Assembly (NCBI GenBank): GCA_021796135.1
Contig: JAJYOQ010000289.1
Location: forward strand, 1 to 5,619
DNA length: 5,619 bases
Direction: 5' to 3'
Source of the DNA: Bacteroidota bacterium
Lineage (GTDB): Bacteria; Bacteroidota; Ignavibacteria; Ignavibacteriales; Ignavibacteriaceae
Shown one piece after another: positions 1-5,346 of this stretch; position 1 is the first letter of the stretch, and each line of letters opens with the position of its first letter. The notes below the pieces were generated by a model, which saw only the letters and a list, made by a program, of their open reading frames with translations, did not search any database and was not told the DNA's origin. A program made the position numbers and the translations under genes.

Positions 1-23
1 GATAACTTCTTATATTTGCTCAT
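1..23 (-). CDS. tnpA: IS200/IS605-family transposase TnpA, first residues only
   Basis: Reading leftward from 23 there is an ATG followed by codons for SKYKKL and the first two bases of a Ser codon; the window then ends. MSKYKKLS resembles the characteristic N-terminus of IS200-type HUH tyrosine transposases (MxxYKxLSHxxYxxxYHxVW in many members). These are single-strand DNA transposases that cut and join the hairpin-bearing ends of their element. Only seven full residues are visible, so the call rests on this short match plus the palindrome upstream at 66-84, where IS200 elements carry their left-end hairpin. No strong Shine-Dalgarno precedes the start, which fits the weakly translated tnpA of this family. 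A chance ATG is the alternative. Confidence 0.55.
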
Positions 24-65
24 ACTGCAATTTAATATTTTGCAGGCAAAGCCGACAGAACATCA

Positions 66-84
66 CCACCGTCTAAGACGGTGG
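66..84. repeat. Perfect palindrome, candidate TnpA-recognition hairpin
   Basis: CCACCGTCT and AGACGGTGG are exact inverted repeats around a single central A. This gives an 8-bp stem with a TAA loop. On the minus strand it is followed by GATG and lies about 43 bases before the tnpA-like ATG. IS200/IS605 transposases recognise such imperfect or perfect hairpins near both ends. There is no T-tract on either side, so an intrinsic terminator is a poor alternative. Confidence 0.6.
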
Positions 85-98
85 ATTTCTAAGATTAA

Positions 99-803
99 TT
101 AAAAGATATATTTAGAATTCTTGTAATTAATTTTGGCTTGCCTCCAAAAGAGTTTACTTGGCGTTATGAAATGATTCACAAGAAACTATCTTTTTCGAAA
201 ACTTATACGCCTCGCCAATTCTTTGATGAATTTGTTGTAGATAAATTAGAGGAATTCTATCCAATATATTCTATCCCAACTTTGGCATTCAACAAAAAAT
301 ATGAAATAGATCTTAACCGAATTGTTAGCAGTGAACAGAATATGTATTTTGTTAATTGTCCACTCGAGACGATGAAAGAGATCGCTGTGAAATCATTATT
401 AGACAGTAATGCAGTATGGTTTGGTTGCGATGTTGAACAACAATCAAATTTTGAGAGCGGATTAATGACTTCTAACCTTTATGACTTCGAATCACTTTAT
501 GGGATGGATTTTAAAATGTCGCGTGAAGGGCTTTTCGAATCATATTCTTGTTCTCCAACACATAACATGGTATTCACTGGAATCGACATCCTTGATGGAA
601 AAGTAAAGAAGTGGCTTGTGGAAAACTCTTGGGGTGTGTCTAAAGGAAAGGAAGGATACTTATACATGCTTGATGATTGGTTCAATCAATTTGTTCAAGT
701 AATAGTTGTTAATAAGAAATATATCCCAAAAGAATTACTCGAAATTTATAATACAAAAGCATCAATGCTTCCGCCATGGGACCCTATGCTGAATATGTTA
801 TAA
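99..803 (+). pseudogene. pepC: C-terminal remnant of bleomycin hydrolase/aminopeptidase C (peptidase family C1B)
   Basis: Codons from 99 read LKDIFRILVINFG and then run without a stop to 803. Homology therefore extends upstream of the TTG at 138, which is a codon inside the domain and not a real start. The segment carries FTWRY, the catalytic His in THNMVFTG (codon at 561), the catalytic Asn in VENSWG (about 624-626), the following KEGYLYMLDDWF, and the family's PPWDP tail. It has 234 codons against roughly 440-450 in full-length PepC/BLMH. The N-terminal half with the active-site Cys (QxxxCW region) is missing, and the three forward frames of 1-98 show no match to it. A stop at 96-98 closes the frame at the presumed IS junction. 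The intact enzyme is a cytoplasmic hexameric thiol aminopeptidase that trims peptides; this piece cannot be catalytic. The N-terminal half may lie beyond the IS, outside the window. The reading frame is still clean, suggesting recent disruption. Confidence 0.88.
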
Positions 804-925
804 GTTTATTAGCAATGTCGAGATAATGGATTGTGTTCTTTTTATAAGGTTTAATTATACTGAAACAATATCCATAATAATTGCCTAACAAGTTCTTCAA
901 GCCGTCCGCTTTAAAATGTGCGGCA

Positions 926-984
926 TTTGTGTGGTTATAAAGTTACGTTGTAAAAATTAGTAGCTCTATAAGGTAGGTTGCATT
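926..984 (+). repeat. Dispersed repeat, copy A
   Basis: TTTGTGTGGTTATAAAGTTA (926-945) and the following bases to about 984 (TGTAAAA, TTAGT, GCTCT, then GTAGGTT) align with 3874-3951. By eye the identity is about 80 percent, and the other copy has a 21-base insertion after the first block. The first 22 bases match at 19 positions. No reading frame crosses it. It sits in the loop of the attC-like site. Confidence 0.6.
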
Positions 985-1035
985 AAAAAAGTATATGCAA
1001 ACTTATTAGCATTAGTTTTCAAAACTGCATTGCTG

Positions 1036-1054
1036 CCCCGCAAAAGACGCGGGG
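1036..1054. repeat. GC-rich hairpin in the attC-like loop
   Basis: CCCCGC (1036-1041) and GCGGGG (1049-1054) form a 6-bp all-GC stem around a 7-base loop, followed by TAAATT. The same stem followed by TAAA occurs at 3807-3821 with a 3-base loop. The shared stem and shared 3' flank suggest a common origin. There is no T-tract, so it is not a typical intrinsic terminator. Confidence 0.6.
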
Positions 1055-1101
1055 TAAATTGTTGGGCGGCGGCTTAAAAACAACGTCGTTAGGGCATTTT
1101 T

Positions 1102-1106
1102 GAGGA
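1102..1106 (+). promoter_or_regulatory. Shine-Dalgarno that fixes the serine hydrolase start at 1115
   Basis: GAGGA lies 8 bases before the ATG at 1115. It favours that codon over the in-frame TTG at 1100, which overlaps the Shine-Dalgarno and has no ribosome-binding site of its own. Starting at 1115 also gives a clean signal peptide. Confidence 0.75.
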
Positions 1107-1114
1107 ATTGTCTT

Positions 1115-2686
1115 ATGAAAACAAAAAATTTCTTTCAAATAGCTGTAGCTTTTATATTTATTTCAATATTCAATTCATACGCCCAATTAAAGATGCCAAA
1201 TAATTTCGATTCTTATGTTGAATCAATTATTAAACAATTTGAAACACCCGGTATTTCAATATCAATTGTTTACAGAGATACATTATTACTGGCTAAGGGG
1301 TATGGTGCACGAAGTATTGAATCGAATAAATTAGTTGATGAAAAAACTTTATTCTCTATTGGCTCCAACACAAAAGCATTTACCGCAACAGCACTTGGAA
1401 TACTGGTTGAAGAAGGTAAACTCCAATGGGACGACTTAGTTATAAAGTATCTTCCTTGGTTTCGTCTATCTGATCCATATGTAACAAGCAATATTACTAT
1501 TCGTGATTTACTTGTACACCGCAGTGGATTAGGTTTAGGTGCTGGTGATTTATTGTGGTGGCCAAAATCATCATATACACGAAAAGAAATAATATCTCGC
1601 CTTCAATATATTCCTCTGAAAACAAGTTTTAGAAGTGCTTACGCATATGATAATGTTCTTTATCTTGTAGCTGGGGCTGTAATTGAAGCGGTAAGTAATG
1701 AGCCTTGGGAGGATTTTATCACAAATCATATTCTCTCAAAGATTGGTATGAAAAACAGTAACGCTTATCTCTCTTCTATAACTAAAAAAGAAAATGTAGC
1801 CTTACCACATGCAAAAATTAACGGAGCTCTTAAAAAAATTAATCCAGATGACGCAGACACTATTAATCCGGCCGGTGGTATTAATTCGTGTGCAACTGAT
1901 ATGGCTAAATGGTTATTGTGTCAGCTCGATTCGGGAAAGGTTTCAAATGGTTCAAAAATATTTATTCCCAACACTACTAGAGAATTATGGCGAATGATAA
2001 CACCAAGACAGATATCTGAACCTCCAAAAGAATTATCATATACAAAAGAAAACTTTAAAGGTTATGCACTTGGTTTTGGTGTTAGTGATTATAGGGGTAG
2101 AAAACTGATTAGGCATTATGGTGGACTACCCGGGTATATTTCAGAAGTTGCAATGATTCCAGAAATAAAACTTGGTATAGCAGTTTTAACAAATCAAGAA
2201 ACCTACGCATGTGATGTTATTACTGATTATATAATGGATTATTTTCTTAATGCACAACCAGAAGATTATATTAGTGCATATAAGTTACATGTTGCAAGAA
2301 TTGATTCCTTAAACAATAATGAAGTCTCACAATCAACTATGAAGCGAAATACTGAATCACATCCATCATTAGCTCTTGAGAAATATACGGGTACTTTCAC
2401 GGATGCATGGTATGGTGATGTAAAAATAGAATTAAAGGATGGTAAACTTATAATAAGTTTCTCACATACACCGTTACTTATAGGGACACTCGAGCATTTT
2501 CAATATGATACCTTTATTATTCGCTGGAATGATTCCGAATTACGAGCAGATGCATATATTACATTTGCGCTGAATCCAGATGGCGGTATTGATCAAGTAA
2601 AAATGAAAGCAGTATCACCGGCAACAGATTTTAGTTATGATTTCCAAGATTTACTTTTAAAACCCGTGACTAAAAATGGTAAGTAA
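1115..2686 (+). CDS. Secreted serine hydrolase, beta-lactamase/penicillin-binding fold (PF00144) with C-terminal DUF3471-like domain
   Basis: This is a 523-residue protein. Residues 1-23 are a signal peptide: MKTK, a hydrophobic core, and a likely type I cleavage after SYA, so the protein acts outside the cytoplasmic membrane. Residues about 30-380 are the class C beta-lactamase-like domain, with nucleophile Ser84 and Lys87 in SNTK, Tyr178 and Asn180 in YDN, and HYGG at 334-337 as the third motif (HxG in place of KTG). The tail from about 418 (LEKYTGTF, KIELKDGKLIISFS) matches the DUF3471-type beta-sandwich often fused to these enzymes. Family members include esterases, D-aminopeptidases, DD-peptidases and beta-lactamases; nothing here selects a substrate, and a resistance role should not be assumed. 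All catalytic motifs are intact. The gene stands alone between two attC-like sites and has its own Shine-Dalgarno, so it appears to be a single-gene cassette. Confidence 0.88.
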   Translation: MKTKNFFQIAVAFIFISIFNSYAQLKMPNNFDSYVESIIKQFETPGISISIVYRDTLLLAKGYGARSIESNKLVDEKTLFSIGSNTKAFTATALGILVEEGKLQWDDLVIKYLPWFRLSDPYVTSNITIRDLLVHRSGLGLGAGDLLWWPKSSYTRKEIISRLQYIPLKTSFRSAYAYDNVLYLVAGAVIEAVSNEPWEDFITNHILSKIGMKNSNAYLSSITKKENVALPHAKINGALKKINPDDADTINPAGGINSCATDMAKWLLCQLDSGKVSNGSKIFIPNTTRELWRMITPRQISEPPKELSYTKENFKGYALGFGVSDYRGRKLIRHYGGLPGYISEVAMIPEIKLGIAVLTNQETYACDVITDYIMDYFLNAQPEDYISAYKLHVARIDSLNNNEVSQSTMKRNTESHPSLALEKYTGTFTDAWYGDVKIELKDGKLIISFSHTPLLIGTLEHFQYDTFIIRWNDSELRADAYITFALNPDGGIDQVKMKAVSPATDFSYDFQDLLLKPVTKNGK

Positions 2687-2711
2687 TTATTTTAGAAAAG
2701 ATTTAAATAAA

Positions 2712-2747
2712 GCCCTAACCAGCCAATCAAGGCGGACGCCGTTATGC
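2712..2747 (+). other. Short attC-like site between hydrolase and membrane-protein genes
   Basis: The site has a core box GCCCTAAC (2712-2719), an inner left arm AATCAAGGCGGACGCC (2725-2740) with an internal GGCG/CGCC palindrome, and a right core box GTTATGC (2741-2747). TAAC pairs with GTTA. The left arm looks like attC inner boxes of the TTCAAGGCGGACGCC kind, but the mirror-image right arm is missing. The site is only 36 bp long against a usual minimum near 57. It may be a deleted, possibly dead, attC. The ATG of the next gene (2744) lies inside the right core box. Confidence 0.45.
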
Positions 2748-3247
2748 ACAAAACTAAAGAACAAATGATTCACAAGAACATGAAAAAGTGGCTATTATAT
2801 AATCTGACAATTGGCTTCGCTTTATATTGGACTGGAAATATCATATTGTGGTATCCATGGAGTGTGAATGCCAATTTTGGTATTGCAATTATGCTAACAA
2901 TTATGCCATTGTTTTGGGGTTTGGGAATTTACTTGTGTTTAGTTCGTTATAATGGTAGAAATATTTTAGTTGGAAGTGTTTTGACATCATTAGTTATGTT
3001 AATTAGCTCTGTTATTTTTGATTATATCTTTTTTGGATTAATTCGCGGGGCATGGAACGACTTATATAAACCAACAACATTTTACGGCTATTGTTTCTTG
3101 GCACTATTACCCTTTATTGAATTACTCCTTTTCAGAAAAAGAATTTTAAGAAAAAAGCGAAATATATTTATCAAGGATTTCTTTTCTATCGGAATAATAG
3201 GTTTGACTAGCTTAATCTTTCAGATAATAATTCTAATAAATTTATAA
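2744..3247 (+). CDS. Uncharacterised five-helix membrane protein
   Basis: This is a 167-residue protein that I do not recognise as a named family. It has a charged N-terminus with several Lys, then hydrophobic segments at about 17-37, 45-67, 75-98, 112-130 and 146-166, so it is an integral inner-membrane protein. Aromatic residues are frequent (LYWTG, LWYPW), and a basic loop RKRILRKKR at 131-139 is probably cytoplasmic. No catalytic or transport signature is visible. The start is uncertain. The ATG at 2744 lies inside the attC-like core box and has no good Shine-Dalgarno, and Met codons at 2765 and 2780 would shorten the protein by 7 or 12 residues without touching the first helix. A second membrane protein follows after 25 bp, so the pair is probably cotranscribed. 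The strand matches the rest of the cassette-like block. Confidence 0.75.
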   Translation: MHKTKEQMIHKNMKKWLLYNLTIGFALYWTGNIILWYPWSVNANFGIAIMLTIMPLFWGLGIYLCLVRYNGRNILVGSVLTSLVMLISSVIFDYIFFGLIRGAWNDLYKPTTFYGYCFLALLPFIELLLFRKRILRKKRNIFIKDFFSIGIIGLTSLIFQIIILINL

Positions 3248-3272
3248 ACCACTTAATTAGGATATTGATTGT

Positions 3273-3659
3273 ATGAATGACATAGGAATATTTTTTGTTT
3301 ACATGCTTGTTGCATTAATTGTATTTGTGTTGGTTCTACTTTTCATAATGCGAAAGCGCCCAAAACAACCAATTTTTAAGATAATATTATTATCAGTTAT
3401 TGCTGTTGTCGGAGGAATGACATTCGCTAGAATTACTTATGGGAAAGGGTTACCTTGGTGGATATTCTATGGGGTTCCCGCACTGATTACATTTATATTA
3501 CCACCGTTTGTATTGCGTATGACTAAACGTGAATTATTATTTTTTGTACCTTTAATAGTACTGATGTCACCAGTTATTCATGTTCTCTTCTCTTTTTTCT
3601 TTGGTTGGCATGATTACATGCCGCTTTTTTATGTGCCTTGGTGGCGTGAGATATTCTGA
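3273..3659 (+). CDS. Uncharacterised four-helix membrane protein
   Basis: This is a 128-residue protein from no family I recognise. Hydrophobic segments lie at about 5-26, 34-54, 62-82 and 88-110, and the tail is short and aromatic (YMPLFYVPWWREIF). Basic residues after the first helix (MRKRPKQ) and between helices 3 and 4 (RMTKRE) suggest those loops are cytoplasmic. AGGA at 3259-3262 lies 10 bases before the ATG, a modest ribosome-binding site. The start is 25 bp after the preceding membrane gene, so the two probably form a bicistron and may act together, which is inference only. No soluble domain or active-site motif can be seen. There is no obvious terminator immediately downstream. Confidence 0.75.
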   Translation: MNDIGIFFVYMLVALIVFVLVLLFIMRKRPKQPIFKIILLSVIAVVGGMTFARITYGKGLPWWIFYGVPALITFILPPFVLRMTKRELLFFVPLIVLMSPVIHVLFSFFFGWHDYMPLFYVPWWREIF

Positions 3660-3776
3660 ATTTATTTTTAATAAATAGTTTTTAATACGAGTAAAAGCCA
3701 TGTACATAGCGCGCTGTCATTTGCCATAAAGGTTTTGTTGGTACTAAATGTAGTTAATAATAAAGATTTTGTTTTT

Positions 3777-3821
3777 AAATGCCTCCCGCCCAATCAACAC
3801 GGACAGCCCCGCAGAGCGGGG
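3777..3821 (+). other. Degenerate attC-like left arm with GC hairpin
   Basis: GCC at 3781 and CCAATCAACACGGACAGCC (3790-3808) align with GCC and CCAATCAAGGCGGACGCC of the short site at 2712-2740. The CCAATCAA and CGGAC blocks are identical. The first core box is spoiled (GCCTCCC in place of RYYYAAC). The CCCCGC/GCGGGG hairpin follows at 3807-3821. No complementary right arm or GTTRRRY core could be found downstream. This looks like a decayed end of the membrane-protein cassette. Its core box is not complementary to that cassette's 5' end, TTATGC. Confidence 0.35.
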
Positions 3822-3873
3822 TAAACTTATTTCAGTGCGGTATCCCGATATGGCCATAGCTCATGGGGACAGG

Positions 3874-3951
3874 TTTGTGTAATTATAAAGTTGCGCTCGC
3901 GTTGTAGCGAGGCAGGCTGTAAAAGTTAGTTGCTCTCTAAATGTAGTTCAG
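3874..3951 (+). repeat. Dispersed repeat, copy B
   Basis: This copy is homologous to 926-984. The first block (3874-3895) matches 19 of 22 bases. A 21-base insertion at 3896-3916 follows and contains the hairpin CTCGC/GCGAG (3896-3900 and 3907-3911). The second block then runs TGTAAAA, TTAGT, GCTCT to GTAGTT. The CCCCGC/GCGGGG hairpin lies upstream of this copy but downstream of copy A, so the order of the two conserved parts is exchanged. The function is unknown. Confidence 0.6.
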
Positions 3952-4038
3952 TGCCAGAGATAGTAAAGGGAAGAATATTTATACGAAATAATTTTGATTA
4001 AATATTTATTGGCAATTAAGTAATTTACCGGAGGATAA

Positions 4039-4395
4039 ATGAAATCATTTCTCATCGTTGTACTTGCCTTTATTTTAGTTGCATGTTCCTCTTCTCAATT
4101 CACTTTGTACAAAGCAACAGAAGACGGCCCTGCCTGGAGAGTCTCAGTCATCAAGAAACCCATACTCAATACTTTTGTCTGCGTTATCAATGATACGGAA
4201 GTGACGGATGATTATTTCGGATTATTCAGCAACAACTTTGAGAAAGACGGCACATACCAAGGCAAAAAAATTAAAATGGCGGGCTACCGTACACCGTTTA
4301 CAACTATAGGCTACGATGGAAAAGTTACGACTGATTATAAGTACCAGGTCAGGGTGTTCATTGATGACAAGGAAGTAACCAAGTTCGATTTTTAA
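4039..4395 (+). CDS. Small lipoprotein of unknown function
   Basis: This is a 118-residue protein. The N-terminus MKSFLIVVLAFILVAC is a lipoprotein signal peptide with a lipobox LVAC and lipidated Cys16. The mature part, of about 103 residues, would be anchored to the inner or outer membrane and starts SSSQF. The rest is predicted soluble, rich in beta-prone segments and Asp/Lys (VCVINDTEV, YQVRVFIDDKEVTKFDF), consistent with a small beta-sandwich, but I recognise no family. GGAGG at 4030-4034 lies 4 bases before the ATG, close but strong. The gene appears to stand alone: a 379-bp non-coding stretch precedes it, and 86 bp separate it from nagB on the same strand. It uses more G and C than the membrane-protein genes to its left, which suggests that the native chromosome resumes here. 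Confidence 0.82.
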   Translation: MKSFLIVVLAFILVACSSSQFTLYKATEDGPAWRVSVIKKPILNTFVCVINDTEVTDDYFGLFSNNFEKDGTYQGKKIKMAGYRTPFTTIGYDGKVTTDYKYQVRVFIDDKEVTKFDF

Positions 4396-4481
4396 CTCGA
4401 GTATTTCTACCTAGTTGGGTGGTGGATAATTCATGCAAGTTTGTTAATTACATATCAGTGTGGAACAGTTAAGGAGCTTAT

Positions 4482-5297
4482 ATGCGTCTAATTATCCAAC
4501 CGGATTATTCGTTGGTTTCTAAGTGGGCTGCAAATTATGTAGCCAAAAGAATTCTTGAGTTCAAACCTTCTGCCAAAAAAAGATTTGTGCTTGGTTTGCC
4601 GACCGGCACTTCCCCGCTTGGGATGTATCAAGAACTGATAAAGCTAAACCGCAAAGGCAAAATTTCATTTAAGTATGTAACCACTTTTAACATGGACGAA
4701 TATGTAGGTCTGCCGGAAGATCATCCTGAAAGCTATCACTCTTTCATGTGGAATAATTTGTTCAAACATATTGACATAGACAAAAAGTTCGTAAACATTC
4801 TCGACGGCAATGCCAAAGACCTTGATAAAGAATGCGCGTCTTACGAAAAGAAAATCGCAGACTCCGGTGGCATTAAACTTTTTATCGGCGGTATTGGTCC
4901 AGATGGACACATTGCTTTTAACGAACCTGGTTCTTCGTTAGGTTCGCTAACAAGAGTAAAATCTCTTACGATGGATACAATTGTTGCCAACTCAAGATTC
5001 TTCGATAATAAAATTGATAAAGTTCCAAAGACGGCATTAACGGTCGGCGTCAAAACAGTTCTCGATGCCAATGAAGTTATGCTTATCATTAGCGGGTTGA
5101 GCAAAGCGAGAGCTCTTGCAAAAGTTGTGGAAGAAGGTGTGAATCACATGTGGACTGTAAGCGCGTTACAGCTTCATCCGAAAGGTATAATTGTCTGCGA
5201 CGATGCTTCTACTTATGAATTGAAAGTTGGTACAGTTAAATACTTCAAAGATATTGAAGCATCGAACTTGGACCCCGACACACTGTTTATGAGTTAA
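4482..5297 (+). CDS. nagB: Glucosamine-6-phosphate deaminase
   Basis: This is a 271-residue protein that converts glucosamine 6-phosphate to fructose 6-phosphate and ammonia in the cytoplasm, linking amino-sugar use to glycolysis. It is collinear with E. coli NagB (266 residues) at identical numbering. The phosphate-binding LPTGTSP is at 39-45, Asp72 in FNMDEYVGL, the catalytic Asp141, His143 and Glu148 in [14 protein letters not shown], Arg172 in NSRF, and Lys208 in SGLSKARAL. The residues that bind the allosteric activator N-acetylglucosamine 6-phosphate in E. coli (Ser151, Ser152, Arg158, Lys160, Tyr254) are also present, so allosteric control is likely. AAGGAG at 4471-4476 lies 5 bases before the ATG. 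No nagA or transporter adjoins it in the window. Transcription probably ends at the hairpin at 5347-5369. The related 6-phosphogluconolactonases lack this motif set, so the assignment is firm. Confidence 0.96.
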   Translation: MRLIIQPDYSLVSKWAANYVAKRILEFKPSAKKRFVLGLPTGTSPLGMYQELIKLNRKGKISFKYVTTFNMDEYVGLPEDHPESYHSFMWNNLFKHIDIDKKFVNILDGNAKDLDKECASYEKKIADSGGIKLFIGGIGPDGHIAFNEPGSSLGSLTRVKSLTMDTIVANSRFFDNKIDKVPKTALTVGVKTVLDANEVMLIISGLSKARALAKVVEEGVNHMWTVSALQLHPKGIIVCDDASTYELKVGTVKYFKDIEASNLDPDTLFMS

Positions 5298-5346
5298 GAA
5301 AGAAGAAGAATTTCTATGGTAGTAATTTTTGAGGAATATTTTCTGC

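Larger units (their letters stand above)
1..97 (-). mobile_element. Left end of an IS200/IS605-like insertion sequence (partial)
   Basis: This segment separates the recognisable pepC remnant (homology from about 99) from the window edge. It holds, reading leftward, a strong palindrome (84-66), a short AT-rich leader with a small GGC/GCC stem (45-53), and the apparent tnpA start (23). This is the normal order for the left end of an IS200/IS605 element: subterminal hairpin, then tnpA. The outer boundary is placed only roughly, at 90-98 beside TTAAT, because these elements make no target duplication and have no terminal inverted repeats. The right end lies outside the window. Confidence 0.5.
883..1094 (+). 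other. attC-like integron recombination site, unusually long
   Basis: The left end has a core box GCCTAAC (883-889), a 9-base spacer, and an inner box AAGCCG, T, CCGC (899-909). The right end has GCGG, CGGCTT (1066-1075), a 12-base spacer, and a core box GTTAGGG (1088-1094). AAGCCG pairs with CGGCTT and CCGC pairs with GCGG, leaving T905 unpaired. Ten base pairs with one bulged base match the extrahelical-base architecture of attC inner stems, which IntI uses to choose the strand. The outer boxes pair as TAAC/GTTA plus flanking GC. The span of 212 bp exceeds the usual 57-141 bp. The extra length is a 156-base terminal loop (910-1065) that contains a repeat copy and a second hairpin. Without an integrase or a complete array in view, this stays a structural call. 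Confidence 0.55.
804..1114. other. Non-coding stretch between pepC remnant and serine hydrolase
   Basis: No credible reading frame is present. The stretch contains the long attC-like site (883-1094), one copy of a dispersed repeat (926-984), a GC-rich hairpin (1036-1054), and the Shine-Dalgarno of the next gene. The first 79 bases (804-882) are AT-rich with nothing recognisable, and no T-tract terminator follows pepC. Confidence 0.7.
1089..2741 (+). mobile_element. Candidate integron gene cassette carrying the serine hydrolase
   Basis: Cassettes recombine between G and TT of the core box, so this unit would run from TTAGGGC (1089-1095) to the G at 2741. Its first seven bases are the exact complement of GCCCTAA in the first core box of its own downstream site (2712-2718). 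In an excised circle this would restore a perfect 8-bp GTTAGGGC/GCCCTAAC pair. That self-complementarity is the formal hallmark of a cassette. The unit contains one gene in the usual orientation with short flanks of 26 bases before the ATG and 25 bases between the stop codon and the site. Confidence 0.45.
3660..4038. other. Non-coding stretch before the lipoprotein gene
   Basis: No reading frame of useful length is present on either strand. The stretch holds an attC-like left arm with a GC hairpin (3777-3821), a small CCAT/ATGG palindrome (3854-3866), repeat copy B (3874-3951), and AT-rich DNA with the Shine-Dalgarno of the lipoprotein gene (GGAGG, 4030-4034). The 12-mer CTAAATGTAGTT occurs twice, at 3744-3755 and 3937-3948, which hints at an additional decayed repeat copy around 3726-3755. 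No convincing promoter could be placed. Confidence 0.65.

Noticed and set aside
138..140. TTG at 138 as a genuine start of a 221-residue protein
   Set aside because: Family homology continues in frame upstream (LKDIFRILVINFG from 99), there is no Shine-Dalgarno, and the product would lack the catalytic Cys half. It is a remnant, not a small gene.
1036..1060. CCCCGC/GCGGGG hairpin as an intrinsic terminator
   Set aside because: The stem is strong but TAAATTGTTG follows it with no T-run, and the same hairpin recurs next to the other repeat copy, so it is better treated as part of a repeat.
1100..1102. TTG at 1100 as the serine hydrolase start
   Set aside because: It overlaps the Shine-Dalgarno GAGGA that serves the ATG at 1115, and adding RNCL before MKTK would spoil a standard signal peptide.
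1115..2686. Calling the serine hydrolase an antibiotic-resistance beta-lactamase because it lies in a cassette-like unit
   Set aside because: It has HYGG in place of the KTG motif and a C-terminal DUF3471-like domain. Such proteins are mostly esterases or peptidases of unknown substrate.
3994..4022. TTGATT ... TAAGTA as a sigma-70 promoter for the lipoprotein gene
   Set aside because: The -10 box is poor and would leave almost no leader before the Shine-Dalgarno at 4030. AT-rich DNA gives such matches freely.
804..4038. CRISPR array among the repeats
   Set aside because: Only two imperfect repeat copies about 2.9 kb apart, with no regular spacers.
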